Assembly (NCBI GenBank): GCA_937930555.1
Contig: CALHCH010000001.1
Location: forward strand, 1 to 54,877
Direction: 5' to 3'
Source: Candidatus Absconditabacterales bacterium
Lineage (GTDB): Bacteria > Patescibacteriota > Gracilibacteria > Absconditabacterales > Absconditicoccaceae
DNA length: 54,877 nucleotides
Part shown: piece after piece, positions 10,753-28,393 of the stretch
How positions within the stretch are numbered: the stretch's first letter is position 1
How the letters are laid out: each line of letters begins with the position of its first letter
Notes under the pieces: generated by a model
What the model was told of the DNA's origin: nothing
Seen by the model: only the letters and a program-made list of their open reading frames with translations
Databases searched by the model: none
Position numbers and translations under genes: made by a program

Positions 10753-11337
10753 TTACTTAGTATTGCTAATATAAAACAGATAATTTAAAATACAGAAGTT
10801 AATCAAAATCAAAGCATATATCAACATAATAACAAATCACATACTATCTCATCAATACTGAATAACCTCAACTGATATTGTTATAAATTGAAATAAGCTC
10901 AACAATATCGAAAAGAATACAAAAAGAATAAATCAGAGCCATTGATTATTTTTCCTTAGTTTTCTATAGAATCATAATCACACTATTCCAAATAAGATGC
11001 ATATAGATTTTACTACATCCACAATAGGGAAAGGACATCTATTTCGCTCCGTTCAAATTAGATTTATTTCTTCAGTTCATCAACTTGATAGTAATGCAGA
11101 TCATGTTCCAATACCAAGCTGAGCGTTTGCTGTATTGAAATAAGTATATATTCAAATAAGCGTCAAAAGAATAAATAGAATATTTAATCGTATATATATC
11201 TTTCTTGGTAATGATTTTGGTAAGTTATTGGCAACAACAAAGAATGAATACAGAAAAAGTGTGCCCAAAAGAATCACATATAGCAATTCAAGTCAAAGAT
11301 CTAAAGGACAATTCCAAGCAAGAAAAAGAAAAGACAT
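10753..11337 (-). CDS. Predicted multi-TM membrane protein (194 aa), absent from the ORF track
   Basis: MSFLFLAWNCPLDLGLELLYVILLGTLFLYSFFVVANNLPK...GFILFVFFSILLSLFQFITISVEVIQYGGDSMGFVIMLIYALILINFCILNYLFYISNTK*; open only with TGA=Gly. Confidence 0.65.
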
Positions 11338-11383
11338 GGTAGTGCATAAATTAAAGATCTTGTTTGTGCATAAGAAGACACAC

Positions 11384-11452
11384 TCGTCAATTGTTCATCA
11401 TAGGTTGGTTAGTGATTTTACGAGATTGCCACGCTACGCTCGCAATGACGAT
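11384..11452 (-). repeat. Truncated copy of the GIY-YIG unit's 5' end plus its REP-like repeat
   Basis: cgtcaattgttcatcataggttggttagtgattttacgagattgccacgctacgctcgcaatgacg closely matches 9465-9528. Confidence 0.8.
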
Positions 11453-11498
11453 TGTTTATCAAATTCTTTTGCATTAAAGCAAACAGCAGTACCTACTA

Positions 11499-12044
11499 CT
11501 ATTTTTCAAGTCCCTCAAATATTTTATGTCCTATACCATTCAGTAGTTTTGGACTACTCTCATCTCCATATCTCTTGGCCAGCTCTACCATTTCATTGAG
11601 CACTACCTCCTTGGGGGTGTCGAGATGGGTATATTCTACATATCATAAGATAAACAATACTCTATCCATTAGATCCATACTATCATAGCCAAATGTAGCA
11701 GCATATATATCTACCAACTTACGTACAGGATCTATACTTTCACTAAATCTTGGACCTAGCTCTTTGATATATTCAAAATCTATCTCGCTCGTCTCAAATT
11801 TTTCAAAATAGTTTTCTATAATATATACTATCTCTCTATCAAAATCACCATAGTATCCATCTTTGAATACTTGAGCAAGATCAACATTTTCTTCTAGATC
11901 ATCACCAGGATTGGCTACGATCTTCCTGATCTTGTCGATATCCGTGATAGCGGCCTGATTTTTTCCTGCCATCAAGAAAAAATACTGTTCGTAATAATAT
12001 ACGAGCAGTATTTTTCTAGCATTTATTCTAGCTTTGATATTCAT
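11499..12044 (-). CDS. nusB: Transcription antitermination protein NusB
   Basis: ARINARKILLVYYYEQYFF, SMDLMDRVLFILGYVEYTHLDTPKEVVLNEMVELAKRYGDESSPKLLNGIGHKI; TAG stop. Confidence 0.8.
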
Positions 12045-12149
12045 AATCAGCGAAGCGATAAAATGTTGAACTGTTGAAACGTACTATATGCAGTTCACAT
12101 TCCAACATTTTCTACTTTTAGCTTTTTACTTTTTACTTTCGCGTAGCGC

Positions 12150-12374
12150 TTATGCTTCTATCACATCAGCACCCTTTGATTTTACAGAAACCACCTGCTG
12201 ACCTTTGTAGAATCCAGATTCAGGACATACTCTATGATTGAGTTTTCGACATTGACCCTCATCGGACCATCTGGTCTGGATCTTGTCATTCCAAAACTTC
12301 ATCTTCACTCTTTTCCAAGCGCTATGTCTCTGTTTTTTCTTGGATATAGGTCTTTTCTTTCTTGGTCAGATCAT
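12150..12374 (-). CDS. rpmF: Ribosomal protein bL32 (zinc motif partly lost)
   Basis: MIGPRKKRPISKKKQRHSAWKRVKMKFWNDKIQTRWSDEGQCRKLNHRVCPESGFYKGQQVVSVKSKGADVIEA*. Confidence 0.8.
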
Positions 12375-12463
12375 TTTTTTTAAATTAAGAATTAAGAATT
12401 AAGAATTAAGAATACACATTACAAGAGTCTTGTTTCTTGTTTCTGTATTCTTGTTTCTTTATA

Positions 12464-13108
12464 TTATTTACCTCCGTCTAGCTCGTCTTGAAGTGTTTTG
12501 AGTTCATCCCACTTATCGTTTTTTGCAAGTGTTGCTTGTTTTTTCCAGGTTTTTGGGTCATGTTGTGAGAGACCATTGTCTGCTAGGATGGTTCTGAGAT
12601 TAGCTACTTTACTAGCACTTAGATCTTCAAAACTCTTGATACCGTTGTCTGCAAATACAGATGCGATCTTAGGACCAATACCTTCGATCTTAGTCAGATC
12701 GTCAGCACCAGTATCTTTCGCAGCTGTTTTAGTGGTTTTAGCATCCTTAGATGCTGTTTTAGCTTCCTTTTTCGCTGCTTTTGGCGCAGCTTTCTTTTCA
12801 GCTTTTGGTTTTGGAGTTGCAGCTATATCGCCAGCTGGCAATACTTCTACCACTGTTCTCTCGTATTTTCTCCCATCAAATCTCACAAACGCTTTTTTGC
12901 GGAAAGAAACGATACCATCGATGCGAGCATGGATAGTGAAGTCCTTGGATGTGTATGCTCCAGCACCTGCTTTGTATTTTCATCATTGTTGTCTGATGAT
13001 GATATTACCAGCACGCGCAGCCTGTCCACCATTGAGCTTAAGCCCATGATAATTTGCATTGGAGTCTCTGAGGTTCTTTGCCGATCCGGCAGCTTTCTTA
13101 TGAGCCAT
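12464..13108 (-). CDS. rpmA: Ribosomal protein bL27 with Ala/Lys linker and C-terminal helix-hairpin-helix domain
   Basis: [57 protein letters not shown]..., then [22 protein letters not shown]...[16 protein letters not shown]. Confidence 0.93.
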
Positions 13109-13205
13109 TTTTTTTAGTAAACTAAATTTGGTGTTTTCCGCAGAAAACGGTTATCAAGATACTGTTTTTGTCAATCATTGCAAGCTTGAATTGTGATCAA
13201 ATTCT

Positions 13206-17105
<3,900 letters not shown>

Positions 17106-17189
17106 GAGACGAAGAAGTTAGTAGTAAATGACAGATAGTGATTGGCTTTTAGTCATTAGTTATTGGTATATGATTGGTAGGTATGTTGT

Positions 17190-17400
17190 ATGGTAACAAA
17201 TTCTTGATATATGGTAGCTGCTCACACTGTCATCTCGACTGTAGCGAAGAACGCAGTAATGAGCGAAGTGGAGAGATCTAGCAGTAGTTGGTATATGGTA
17301 CAAGCTCACGCTATATGGTCAGCAATATGATAGATCGTCATTCTGAATTTCATATGTCATCCTGAGCTTGTCGAAGGATAGACGTATGTAATGAAGAATG
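17190..17400. repeat. Cluster of REP-like intergenic repeats in the rpoB-rpoC gap
   Basis: tgtcatctcgactgtagcgaagaacgcagtaatgagcgaagtggagagatct and tgtcatcctgagcttgtcgaaggatag. Confidence 0.65.
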
Positions 17401-17468
17401 TCATGAATCTACAATCGGGACTCACTCTCTATCAAATATCAGCATAATGACTATATGTAATAAAAGAT

Positions 17469-17496
17469 TTGACAAATTGATATATATATGTAGTAT
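17469..17496 (+). promoter_or_regulatory. sigma70-like promoter for 17543-17743
   Basis: TTGACA - 16 nt - TAGTAT. Confidence 0.45.
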
Positions 17497-17542
17497 GTTA
17501 GTGTCTGAGCTACTTAGACTAAATAGTTAAAATACAAAGATT

Positions 17543-17743
17543 ATGAATTCATTATTATCACGATTTTTATCATGCTTTGCTGGAGGGGTTGTTGCGTACT
17601 TCATACCCATTCCACCACCTGAATGTCTGAATATTGATAATCACACTTACAGTCTTGGTGTATCAGCTATATCTGCAATAAGTGTATTTATTTACTTCAC
17701 ATTAAAGAGTGATCCAGACAAATTAGGAGATGATCAAAGTTAG
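17543..17743 (+). CDS. Small predicted membrane protein (66 aa)
   Basis: Two hydrophobic stretches, TAG stop, upstream promoter-like boxes; opposite strand within the rpoB-rpoC gap. Confidence 0.5.
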   Translation: MNSLLSRFLSCFAGGVVAYFIPIPPPECLNIDNHTYSLGVSAISAISVFIYFTLKSDPDKLGDDQS

Positions 17744-17790
17744 TCTATTTTGCCAATATTCCCAATGGGTGAGGCTTTTTTTTATTCTCA

Positions 17791-17824
17791 AGAGATTGCC
17801 GCGTCGTACCTCCTCGCAATGACA
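17791..17824 (-). repeat. REP-like repeat copy (gtcattgcgagg family)
   Basis: agagattgccgcgtcgtacctcctcgcaatgac. Confidence 0.6.
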
Positions 17825-17976
17825 CTACTATGTGCGATAGCCACTGCTGTTCCTCCCTTGATAAAGGGAGCTAGGGGGATTTGCACTAGCCACTCCCCAC
17901 GTCTCATCTGACTCTTCTGACTCTCATCTGATTCTTCTGCTTATTCCTCTGACCCTCATCTGATTCATCTGTCATA

Positions 17977-21531
<3,555 letters not shown>

Positions 21532-21675
21532 AAGTAGTGTCAGAAAAGAAACAAAAAATCTTCTCGAGTTCTCGAGACTGTTTTAGTACGTATATAATGA
21601 GACCTGTATGAACATCTTAGATAAGAAGCGAAATAAATCTGCTTAGTGATGAATATCTATCCATCAATAACAAAA

Positions 21676-21837
21676 TTATTTCTTGCTTCTGGTGGGTGTA
21701 AGACTATGTCTTCCCTTTGCTCTTCTTCTAGCAAGCACATTTCTTCATGCTTTGGTCTGCATTCTTTTCATAAACCCATGTTTTCTTGTTCTTTTTCTCC
21801 ATTGATATTTTCTGATTCTATTTAGTTTTCCTGGCAT
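21676..21837 (-). CDS. rpmH: Ribosomal protein bL34
   Basis: [53 protein letters not shown]; TGA supplies the Gly of the GRxVLxRRR motif. Confidence 0.95.
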
Positions 21838-21897
21838 GTGAATTAAAGTAAAAAATAAAAATTGGAAAGTAGAAATAATATGTAGATTGAAAAAGTA

Positions 21898-22139
<242 letters not shown>

Positions 22140-22205
22140 CTGAATGATATAAAGTGATAAATGAAGGCATAGTTGGTATATGGTAGCTAGATGGCTAACA
22201 AATAC

Positions 22206-22607
22206 TTATTCTTGAGATTCTTCCTCTTCGCTTTCTTCCTGCTCCTCTTCTTGTTCTTCCTCTACTTTTGGTGAGAGTTCTTCTCGTCTTTTGGTCAATT
22301 CTCACATTTTCAAGAATGATTCGTTGGTACCCATACCAAAAATGGTAAATTTAGCAATTCATTTGATCAATCTCAATTCGGATTTGAGTTCGTCGATCTG
22401 ATCTCCATCCATCTCTGTATGGTATGAGACATAGTATGCCTGGTCCTGACCAGCTATAGGATATGCTGTAGGCATCAATCCTATCTCATCAGTATCCAAG
22501 ATCTTTCCATACTTGTTTAGCAACTGCTGTGCTGATTCGCTTGCAGCTTTGATGTCTGGACCTGATAGATTGGTATCTATCACTGTCACGAGTTCATAAG
22601 TTTTCAT
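22206..22607 (-). CDS. rpsF: Ribosomal protein bS6 with acidic C-terminal tail
   Basis: MKTYELVTVIDTNLSG...GQDQAYYVSYHTEMDGDQIDELKSELRLIKG..., tail EEEQEEEQEESEEEESQE*. Confidence 0.88.
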
Positions 22608-22777
22608 AAGAATATAAGTTGAAAAATAAAGTATCTGGCTTCCCAAATTGGTCGGGAAAGACGAGTCAGGTCTCTCACTGTCGTCCCTACTTCTGGTATG
22701 GTATTTTTGTATTTAATATTTTGTTGCTTCCGCCGCTAAGTTACATCTGTATTGCAAACTCTCTATTCTGTATTCTG

Positions 22778-23566
22778 CTATATAGCATATCTCACATATC
22801 CACTCACTGTCGTGTCTCCTAGTGCGTCTTTTACTTTTTTGCTATCGTCAAATATGGATACCTGCTCTAATAGCACAAACTCGCTATATCTCTTATTCAT
22901 CTTTCCTTTGATGATGTTTTCTAGGATGTCTGCTGGCTTACCGCTATCTTTCATCTCTTCTTCAAACTCAGTTTTCATATCTGCTGTCTCCTGAGCTGGC
23001 ACATCGTCTACACTGAGGTAGCTAGGATTCATAGCTGCTATCTGGAGAGCCACTTGTTTTGCTGCTTCTGCATCACCGTCATAATATACTACTGCAGCTA
23101 CCTTGTCACCTGGATGAGTATAGATATATCCAGTATCTGATGAGGTAAACACATCAGCTATCTGCATATTTTCACCAATAGTCACAAAGTTGTCTTGTAG
23201 CACTTTATTTAGCTCGTCTTTTTTGTCTTGATCGAGTGATTCAAAACTCTCTACCGCACCGTATCCAGCCACAAGATCTACTATCTGACTAGCAAGATCT
23301 TTAAATGTATCATTTTTGGCTACAAAGTCGGTTTCACACGCTAGCTTGAGTCCTACGATGAGATCTCATACCTGCTTGATCATCACGATACCTTCGTGAG
23401 TCTCTCTATCAGCGTTTTTTGCTGCTTTGAGTGCTCCTCTCTCTCTGAGCCAGTCCTGAGCACCATTCATATCTCATTCTGATGCTTCGAGTGCTCTTTT
23501 GCAGTCATTTAGTGGAGCGTGAGTCAATGCTCTAAGCTCTTTGAGTAGTTTCATATCTACAGCCAT
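22778..23566 (-). CDS. tsf: Elongation factor Ts
   Basis: MKLLKELRALTHAPLNDCKRALEASEGDMNGAQDWLRERG...HEGIVMIKQ...LKLACETDFVAKN; AAMNPSYLSVDDVP. Confidence 0.93.
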
Positions 23567-23590
23567 AGTGTTTGGTAATGGTTAAAAAAA

Positions 23591-24040
23591 TTAATTTACA
23601 AATATCTTATTCTGAGTAATTTGAATAAATCACGCTGCGATGACATAAGTCAATCCAATTATTAATTTTAAATGATCATATCAAGTCTCTGCAATAAACA
23701 TAAATTGATTGATTGCTAAAATGAAAATTAAAATCACTGCAAATTTATATCAGAATTGATAATATTTCGAAGTAAAATAAAGATGAATTAGTCATACAAT
23801 TATCTTAACAGATTCGAAGATGTATGCTATACTTGAAGCCTCATTTGAAATTCAAGACTTAACAAGCATATATAGAAGAGGAGCAATAACCAATGTTCGA
23901 TATAAAAATATCAAAAGCAATGATATTATATGCATCCATTTATATGAAATTAGCGATTCTTTTAATGTTATTCATTTCAGCTTCTCTTTTGAAAAAAGTT
24001 TGAGCATAAATAATCATCAAAAAGATAAAAATGAAATCAT
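23591..24040 (-). CDS. Predicted membrane protein (149 aa), absent from the ORF track
   Basis: MISFLSFGGLFMLKLFSKEKLKGITLKESLISYKWMHIISLLLIFLYRTLVIAPLLYMLVKSG...GFIQITQNKIFVN*; open only with TGA=Gly. Confidence 0.6.
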
Positions 24041-24046
24041 TGATCA

Positions 24047-24463
24047 CTATTCCTCATCCTCTGCATCCACATCCAACTCAAATATACTCACCATCCATCC
24101 TCACAATCCTGCAAATATCGGCATCAGTATCTTATCTTCATTGATGACATATCTTCACTCTCGAGCTTGTTTGGCAAATATCACTCGTATGACCAAAAAA
24201 CACAAGAACACAAACACAGGCAGTATCCACAAATATGGGATAAAGATAAACACCACTCACAATACCAATACGATAAAGAATGACATCCATCGACCCATAG
24301 CTTGTTTGAGGTGAAACATCTCATAGATACTGACTTCGTCCTGAGACAATGCAGCCACTATACCCACAAAAAAGTACATCAACAATGCTTTTTTTCTTTC
24401 GATACTGCTAGGCACATAACGATCATCTATCAATCCGTCTAATTCTCTGGTTTCTTTGACCAT
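24047..24463 (-). CDS. Predicted integral membrane protein, possibly Tic20/DUF4870-like
   Basis: ALLMYFFVGIVAALSQDEVSIYEMFHLKQAMGRWMSFFIVLVLGVVFIFIPYLWILPVFVFLCFLVIRVIFAKQAREG; TAG stop. Confidence 0.65.
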
Positions 24464-24715
24464 CAGAACAAAAATGATAAAAAAGTCGCTTGTGATTGCT
24501 GTCTCATCTCGCTTATATCTTCACGGGATTCCACGTCGCAATCGACCTTTATTCGCTATGCTCATAAGGTCTCATCCGACTCTGAATGACATTATCTATT
24601 GCTTTAGCCGACCTGCCTCCCCCTTGATTATCATCCTCTCACTGTTGAGGAAAAGGGGGATTTGCACTAGCTACTCATTCTCCCCTTACTCTTTTTTCCT
24701 CACTCCTTCTTCCGT

Positions 24716-25369
24716 TTATCCAAATATATACTTCAAGATATAATCTATACTACTAAAGCTGTTGGTATTGCACATGATCACCTGCTGAGTCAAGAATTTG
24801 TCAAAATCCGATGAAGCAAGTACTACCGCTTCTGCGTTCAATTTTTGTATCTCTTTAACAAATTTGCCCATATACTGACCATCTACGATCACTACGAGAT
24901 CTGGCTTTTTTCTGAGGTTTACAACACCTTTGTATACTTGTTCTACCTTTTTGAGCTCTCTCTTTTTCATAGATTGCTCTTTTTTGGTCAATGTATCAAA
25001 AGACGGTCCGTCTACAAACGATCTAAGATCCTTGAGACTTCTAATCCTACTCAAAAGCGTATCAAAATTGGTGAGGACACCAGATGGTACCTTATGATTG
25101 AGAAAATGGAAATTTGCCTTATCAGCAAGTGCTTCCAATTCTTCTTTGTAAAGTGTTTTTTCACACAATACAAGTATTTCTTTTTTGGATTTTTTTGCAT
25201 CCGCAATCAATTCTTTTGCAGCCTTGAGCTGCTCCTCAATGATCGCTGGATCAAAAATCACCAACCCGTTGTGTACTCACATCCAAGCATCGCTTGTCTT
25301 TGGGTTTGATTTATTTTTGGGTTGTCATATGTAGGCCTTTGCCTTGACGATATCTGTTGCTACAGTCAT
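24716..25369 (-). CDS. rpsB: Ribosomal protein uS2
   Basis: MTVATDIVKAKAYMGQPKNKSNPKTSDAWMGVHNGLVIFDPAIIEEQLKAAKELI...HKVPSGVLTNF...KKPDLVVIVDGQYMGKFVKEIQKLNAEAVVLASSDFDK. Confidence 0.85.
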
Positions 25370-25423
25370 ATGTAATATATCAAAATAAAATTGTTAGTAA
25401 TTAGTTTCTAATCACTAATGACT

Positions 25424-25867
25424 TTATTTGAGTGAGATTGTAGCCCCTTCTGCTTCTAGTTTTTCTTTCAATGCAGCCGCTTCATCAGCAGGGATCTTTT
25501 CTTTGATCATTACTGGAGCCTGTCCTACCATATCTTTAGCCTCCTTGAGACCTAGTCCTAGGACTTCTTTCACAGCCTTGATCACAGCGATCTTAGATTG
25601 ACCTACTTCTGTAAGCTCTACAGATACTGAGTCATCTCCTCCATCGTCTCCTCCAGCTCATCCTCATCCTCCTCACATCATTACTGGAGCTGCTGCAGAT
25701 ACACCAAACTCTTCTTCGAGAGCTTTTACAAGATCATTTAGCTCGATAGCTGATAGACCTTTTACCATACCCATGATCTTTTTTGCGTCACCCTTTAGTT
25801 CGATAGTAGGTGCTGCGTTTTCTGTTGTTTCTGTAGTTGCTTCTGTTGTTGTAGCTTCATCAGTCAT
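25424..25867 (-). CDS. rplL: Ribosomal protein bL12 (L7/L12)
   Basis: [77 protein letters not shown]...[15 protein letters not shown]. Confidence 0.95.
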
Positions 25868-25928
25868 TGTAATAATTGTATATAATATAAAAGAATAATT
25901 GTACAAAAATAATTTCAAATCGTTTTGG

Positions 25929-26612
25929 TTACTCTGCTGCTGGCTCAGCTGGAGCCTCAGGAGCTACTTCTTCTGTCGCTGGCGCTTCCTCTGCTGGAGC
26001 ATCAGATCACTCTGATGCCTCAGGAGCTGGAGCTTCATCGCTTGCTGCTTCGCTCGTCTCTTCTGCTACAGGAGCTGCTGGAGTCTCCTCCTCTGGAGCT
26101 GCCTGATCATCAGCGATAGCCTTGAGCACTCTAGCAAATGATGATACAGGGTGATTCAACATAAACAAGAACTTCCCGATCAATTCTTCCTTGCTTGGAA
26201 GATTTGCCAATGAAGTCACATATTCACCGTCTTTCCACTCTGCTCACTCATACCATCATCCTATATAGGAGATACTATATTCTGCTTTTTCTTTCTTTCG
26301 TTTTTTGAGTTCTTTTTGGAGTGATTTGAGTGGTGCGTGTTCATCTTCTTCGTTGCTAGAGAGCAACAATGCCACACTACCGTCTAGATCATCCAATGAT
26401 ACTCAGTCATACTTTCACTCAAGTCATTTGAGCAATACTCTTTTTTTGACCACTTGGAGAGATCACTGCTGATCAGCGAGTCACATCCTGAGTGCGTTGA
26501 TCTCATTTACTGGTATACCCTCGTGCTGGAGCAGCACAATGTTTTTTGCTCCCTCCATCGTCTGGATATACTCCTGAGCCAACTTCTTTTTGTCTTTTTT
26601 CAACAATGGCAT
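25929..26612 (-). CDS. rplJ: Ribosomal protein uL10 with acidic Ala/Pro/Glu tail
   Basis: [43 protein letters not shown]...; tail [31 protein letters not shown]...; sits upstream of rplL. Confidence 0.87.
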
Positions 26613-26967
26613 CAATACTGAGTATGAAATAAAAAGTCGTACTATATAAGATTGTATTTTTCCAAAAAAAAATCTTCTCACAAAGAAGAAGTATCTACCA
26701 TATATGGTAGATGAGCACTGTCTTCCTCGGTAGGTGTTATGATAACTACATCAGATGAGGATATACATGATATAGATATACTACCGAGATACACAACAAT
26801 ACGATAAAGTAATTGTTATCATATCATCCCGACACTTCGGGACCTCCCAGTCCACATACCATAGTACACATACACTCACATCGTGAAGTTATTGCCCTAC
26901 TTTCTTTGGATAGCGAGTATATAGGGAAGTTGTGAGTAGAGTCAAGGGATTGTGATACGGAAAATGA

Positions 26968-27005
26968 GATGAAAAAAAGCTATGCTGGATAAACAACATA
27001 GCTTT
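26968..27005 (-). terminator. Rho-independent terminator downstream of 27033-28118
   Basis: Minus transcript AAGCTATGTTGTTTATCCAGCATAGCTTTTTTT. Confidence 0.8.
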
Positions 27006-27032
27006 AAGAATTGCAATAAATTTTGTCTGAAA

Positions 27033-28118
27033 TCAAAAGAACTTAGGAAATATGCCTTCTTGACCCTCGAATAATTCGAGCCAATTTTCACTATAAAACC
27101 AATCTGGTACATATGCCTTATCAAGCTCATCTTCTTTGGTAAGTACATCATATGTCCACATACAGTGCTTTTCACTACCTCTAGGCTCTTTTTTTGGCAA
27201 TTTTCTTCCTGTACGACCCGCTATATTTTGAGGGAAATCATATGTAGGATAAAATCCTCCACTAACTCCAACATAACAACCCTTAGGATGATTGCCAAGC
27301 GCAGCAAGTATTAGCTCAACAGCATCATCAACCAGCTCTTTTGTAGAATGATAGAATCCGCGAAGAGTGAACTGAAAAGACTTACCAATAGCTTTGTAAG
27401 GATGTTTCATGTAATTCCAGCTTGAACCTGAATGGCCTTCTTTTTCTTGGCGAGCCTCGATAGGAGCATAGACAGAAGATATTGCAGTTGATCTTATAAG
27501 TGCATCAGTAGCACCATTGATAAGAGGTCCAAAAGAATTACCTCCCTGTGACGGACTTGAAGGATGATAGTCAGGAACAATATGCAGATCAAGTCCTTGA
27601 CCTCTTCTTTCTGGCCAATTGTTACTGTTTCAAAAACTAAAATTGTTCTCTGATTCTTCCTTAAATGATACGGTGTAGATACTTCTTTCAAGAATATTGC
27701 CACCATCAGACACGTCTATGGAAATCAAGACTTTGGAAGAGTCCTCTACCTTCTTCACAATATCAGCGATTGCTTGATCTGAAGAAGCATAAGTATTCTG
27801 AATAAATCGTCCATGAGAGTTATTAAAATAAAACTCATTTACCAATTCTTTTTCAGAGTCTACTTGGTATTCATCAAATGATTCTTGAAAAATACTCAGT
27901 ATGTGATCTCGAGTATCTGTCGAGCCTCTTTTATCAACTTTCTCGGCATAAGAATAAGCGATTTTTTTTAACAGATCAGCTTCATTGGTAGTGGCAATAT
28001 CACTAACCAATACAGTATTTATAGTACCATTCCAGGAATTAAATAGAAGCACAGCGATTGAAACCTCTGATGTTCTACCAATAACTATACTCTCTGAATT
28101 TTTTTGTATAATAATCAT
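27033..28118 (-). CDS. Hypothetical protein; C-terminal boundary uncertain (TGA at 27033; next true stop TAA at 26889)
   Basis: One frame from 28118 to 27033 with a single internal TGA (27630). A TGA about 27 nt upstream of a terminator ends the apparent ORF; strict table 25 extends it to 26889 through the hairpin. Confidence 0.6.
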
Positions 28119-28193
28119 CGTATATGTTTTTTGTTTTAACGAAAAATGTATTCATATTTAGTGTGTTCCCTACTTTTAAGGATCCGCAACAAA

Positions 28194-28221
28194 TATATAC
28201 TTATTATAAATATAAAGTCAA
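28194..28221 (-). promoter_or_regulatory. sigma70-like promoter for 27033-28118
   Basis: Minus strand TTGACT - 16 nt - TATATA. Confidence 0.5.
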
Positions 28222-28393
28222 TAGCAATCCATCCGATTCTCCCCTTATCTTTTGTTTTGTCTTTTTTTGCCCCTAGATAATTGCGAAAGATATCTAGACT
28301 CTCCAAACAAAATCACACCCAAAGTAGATTGAATTTTGGGGCGCAAAAAATATACTGATAAAAATACTTATTAGACATATATCACCTTACTAT

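Noticed and set aside
12498-13049. 183-aa plus-strand ORF
   Set aside because: Antisense to bL27. Its composition mirrors the Ala/Lys-rich linker on the other strand.
23820-24314. 164-aa plus-strand ORF
   Set aside because: Antisense to two table-25 membrane protein ORFs (23591-24040 and 24047-24463) with better start and stop structure.
24845-25309. 154-aa plus-strand ORF
   Set aside because: Antisense to rpsB.
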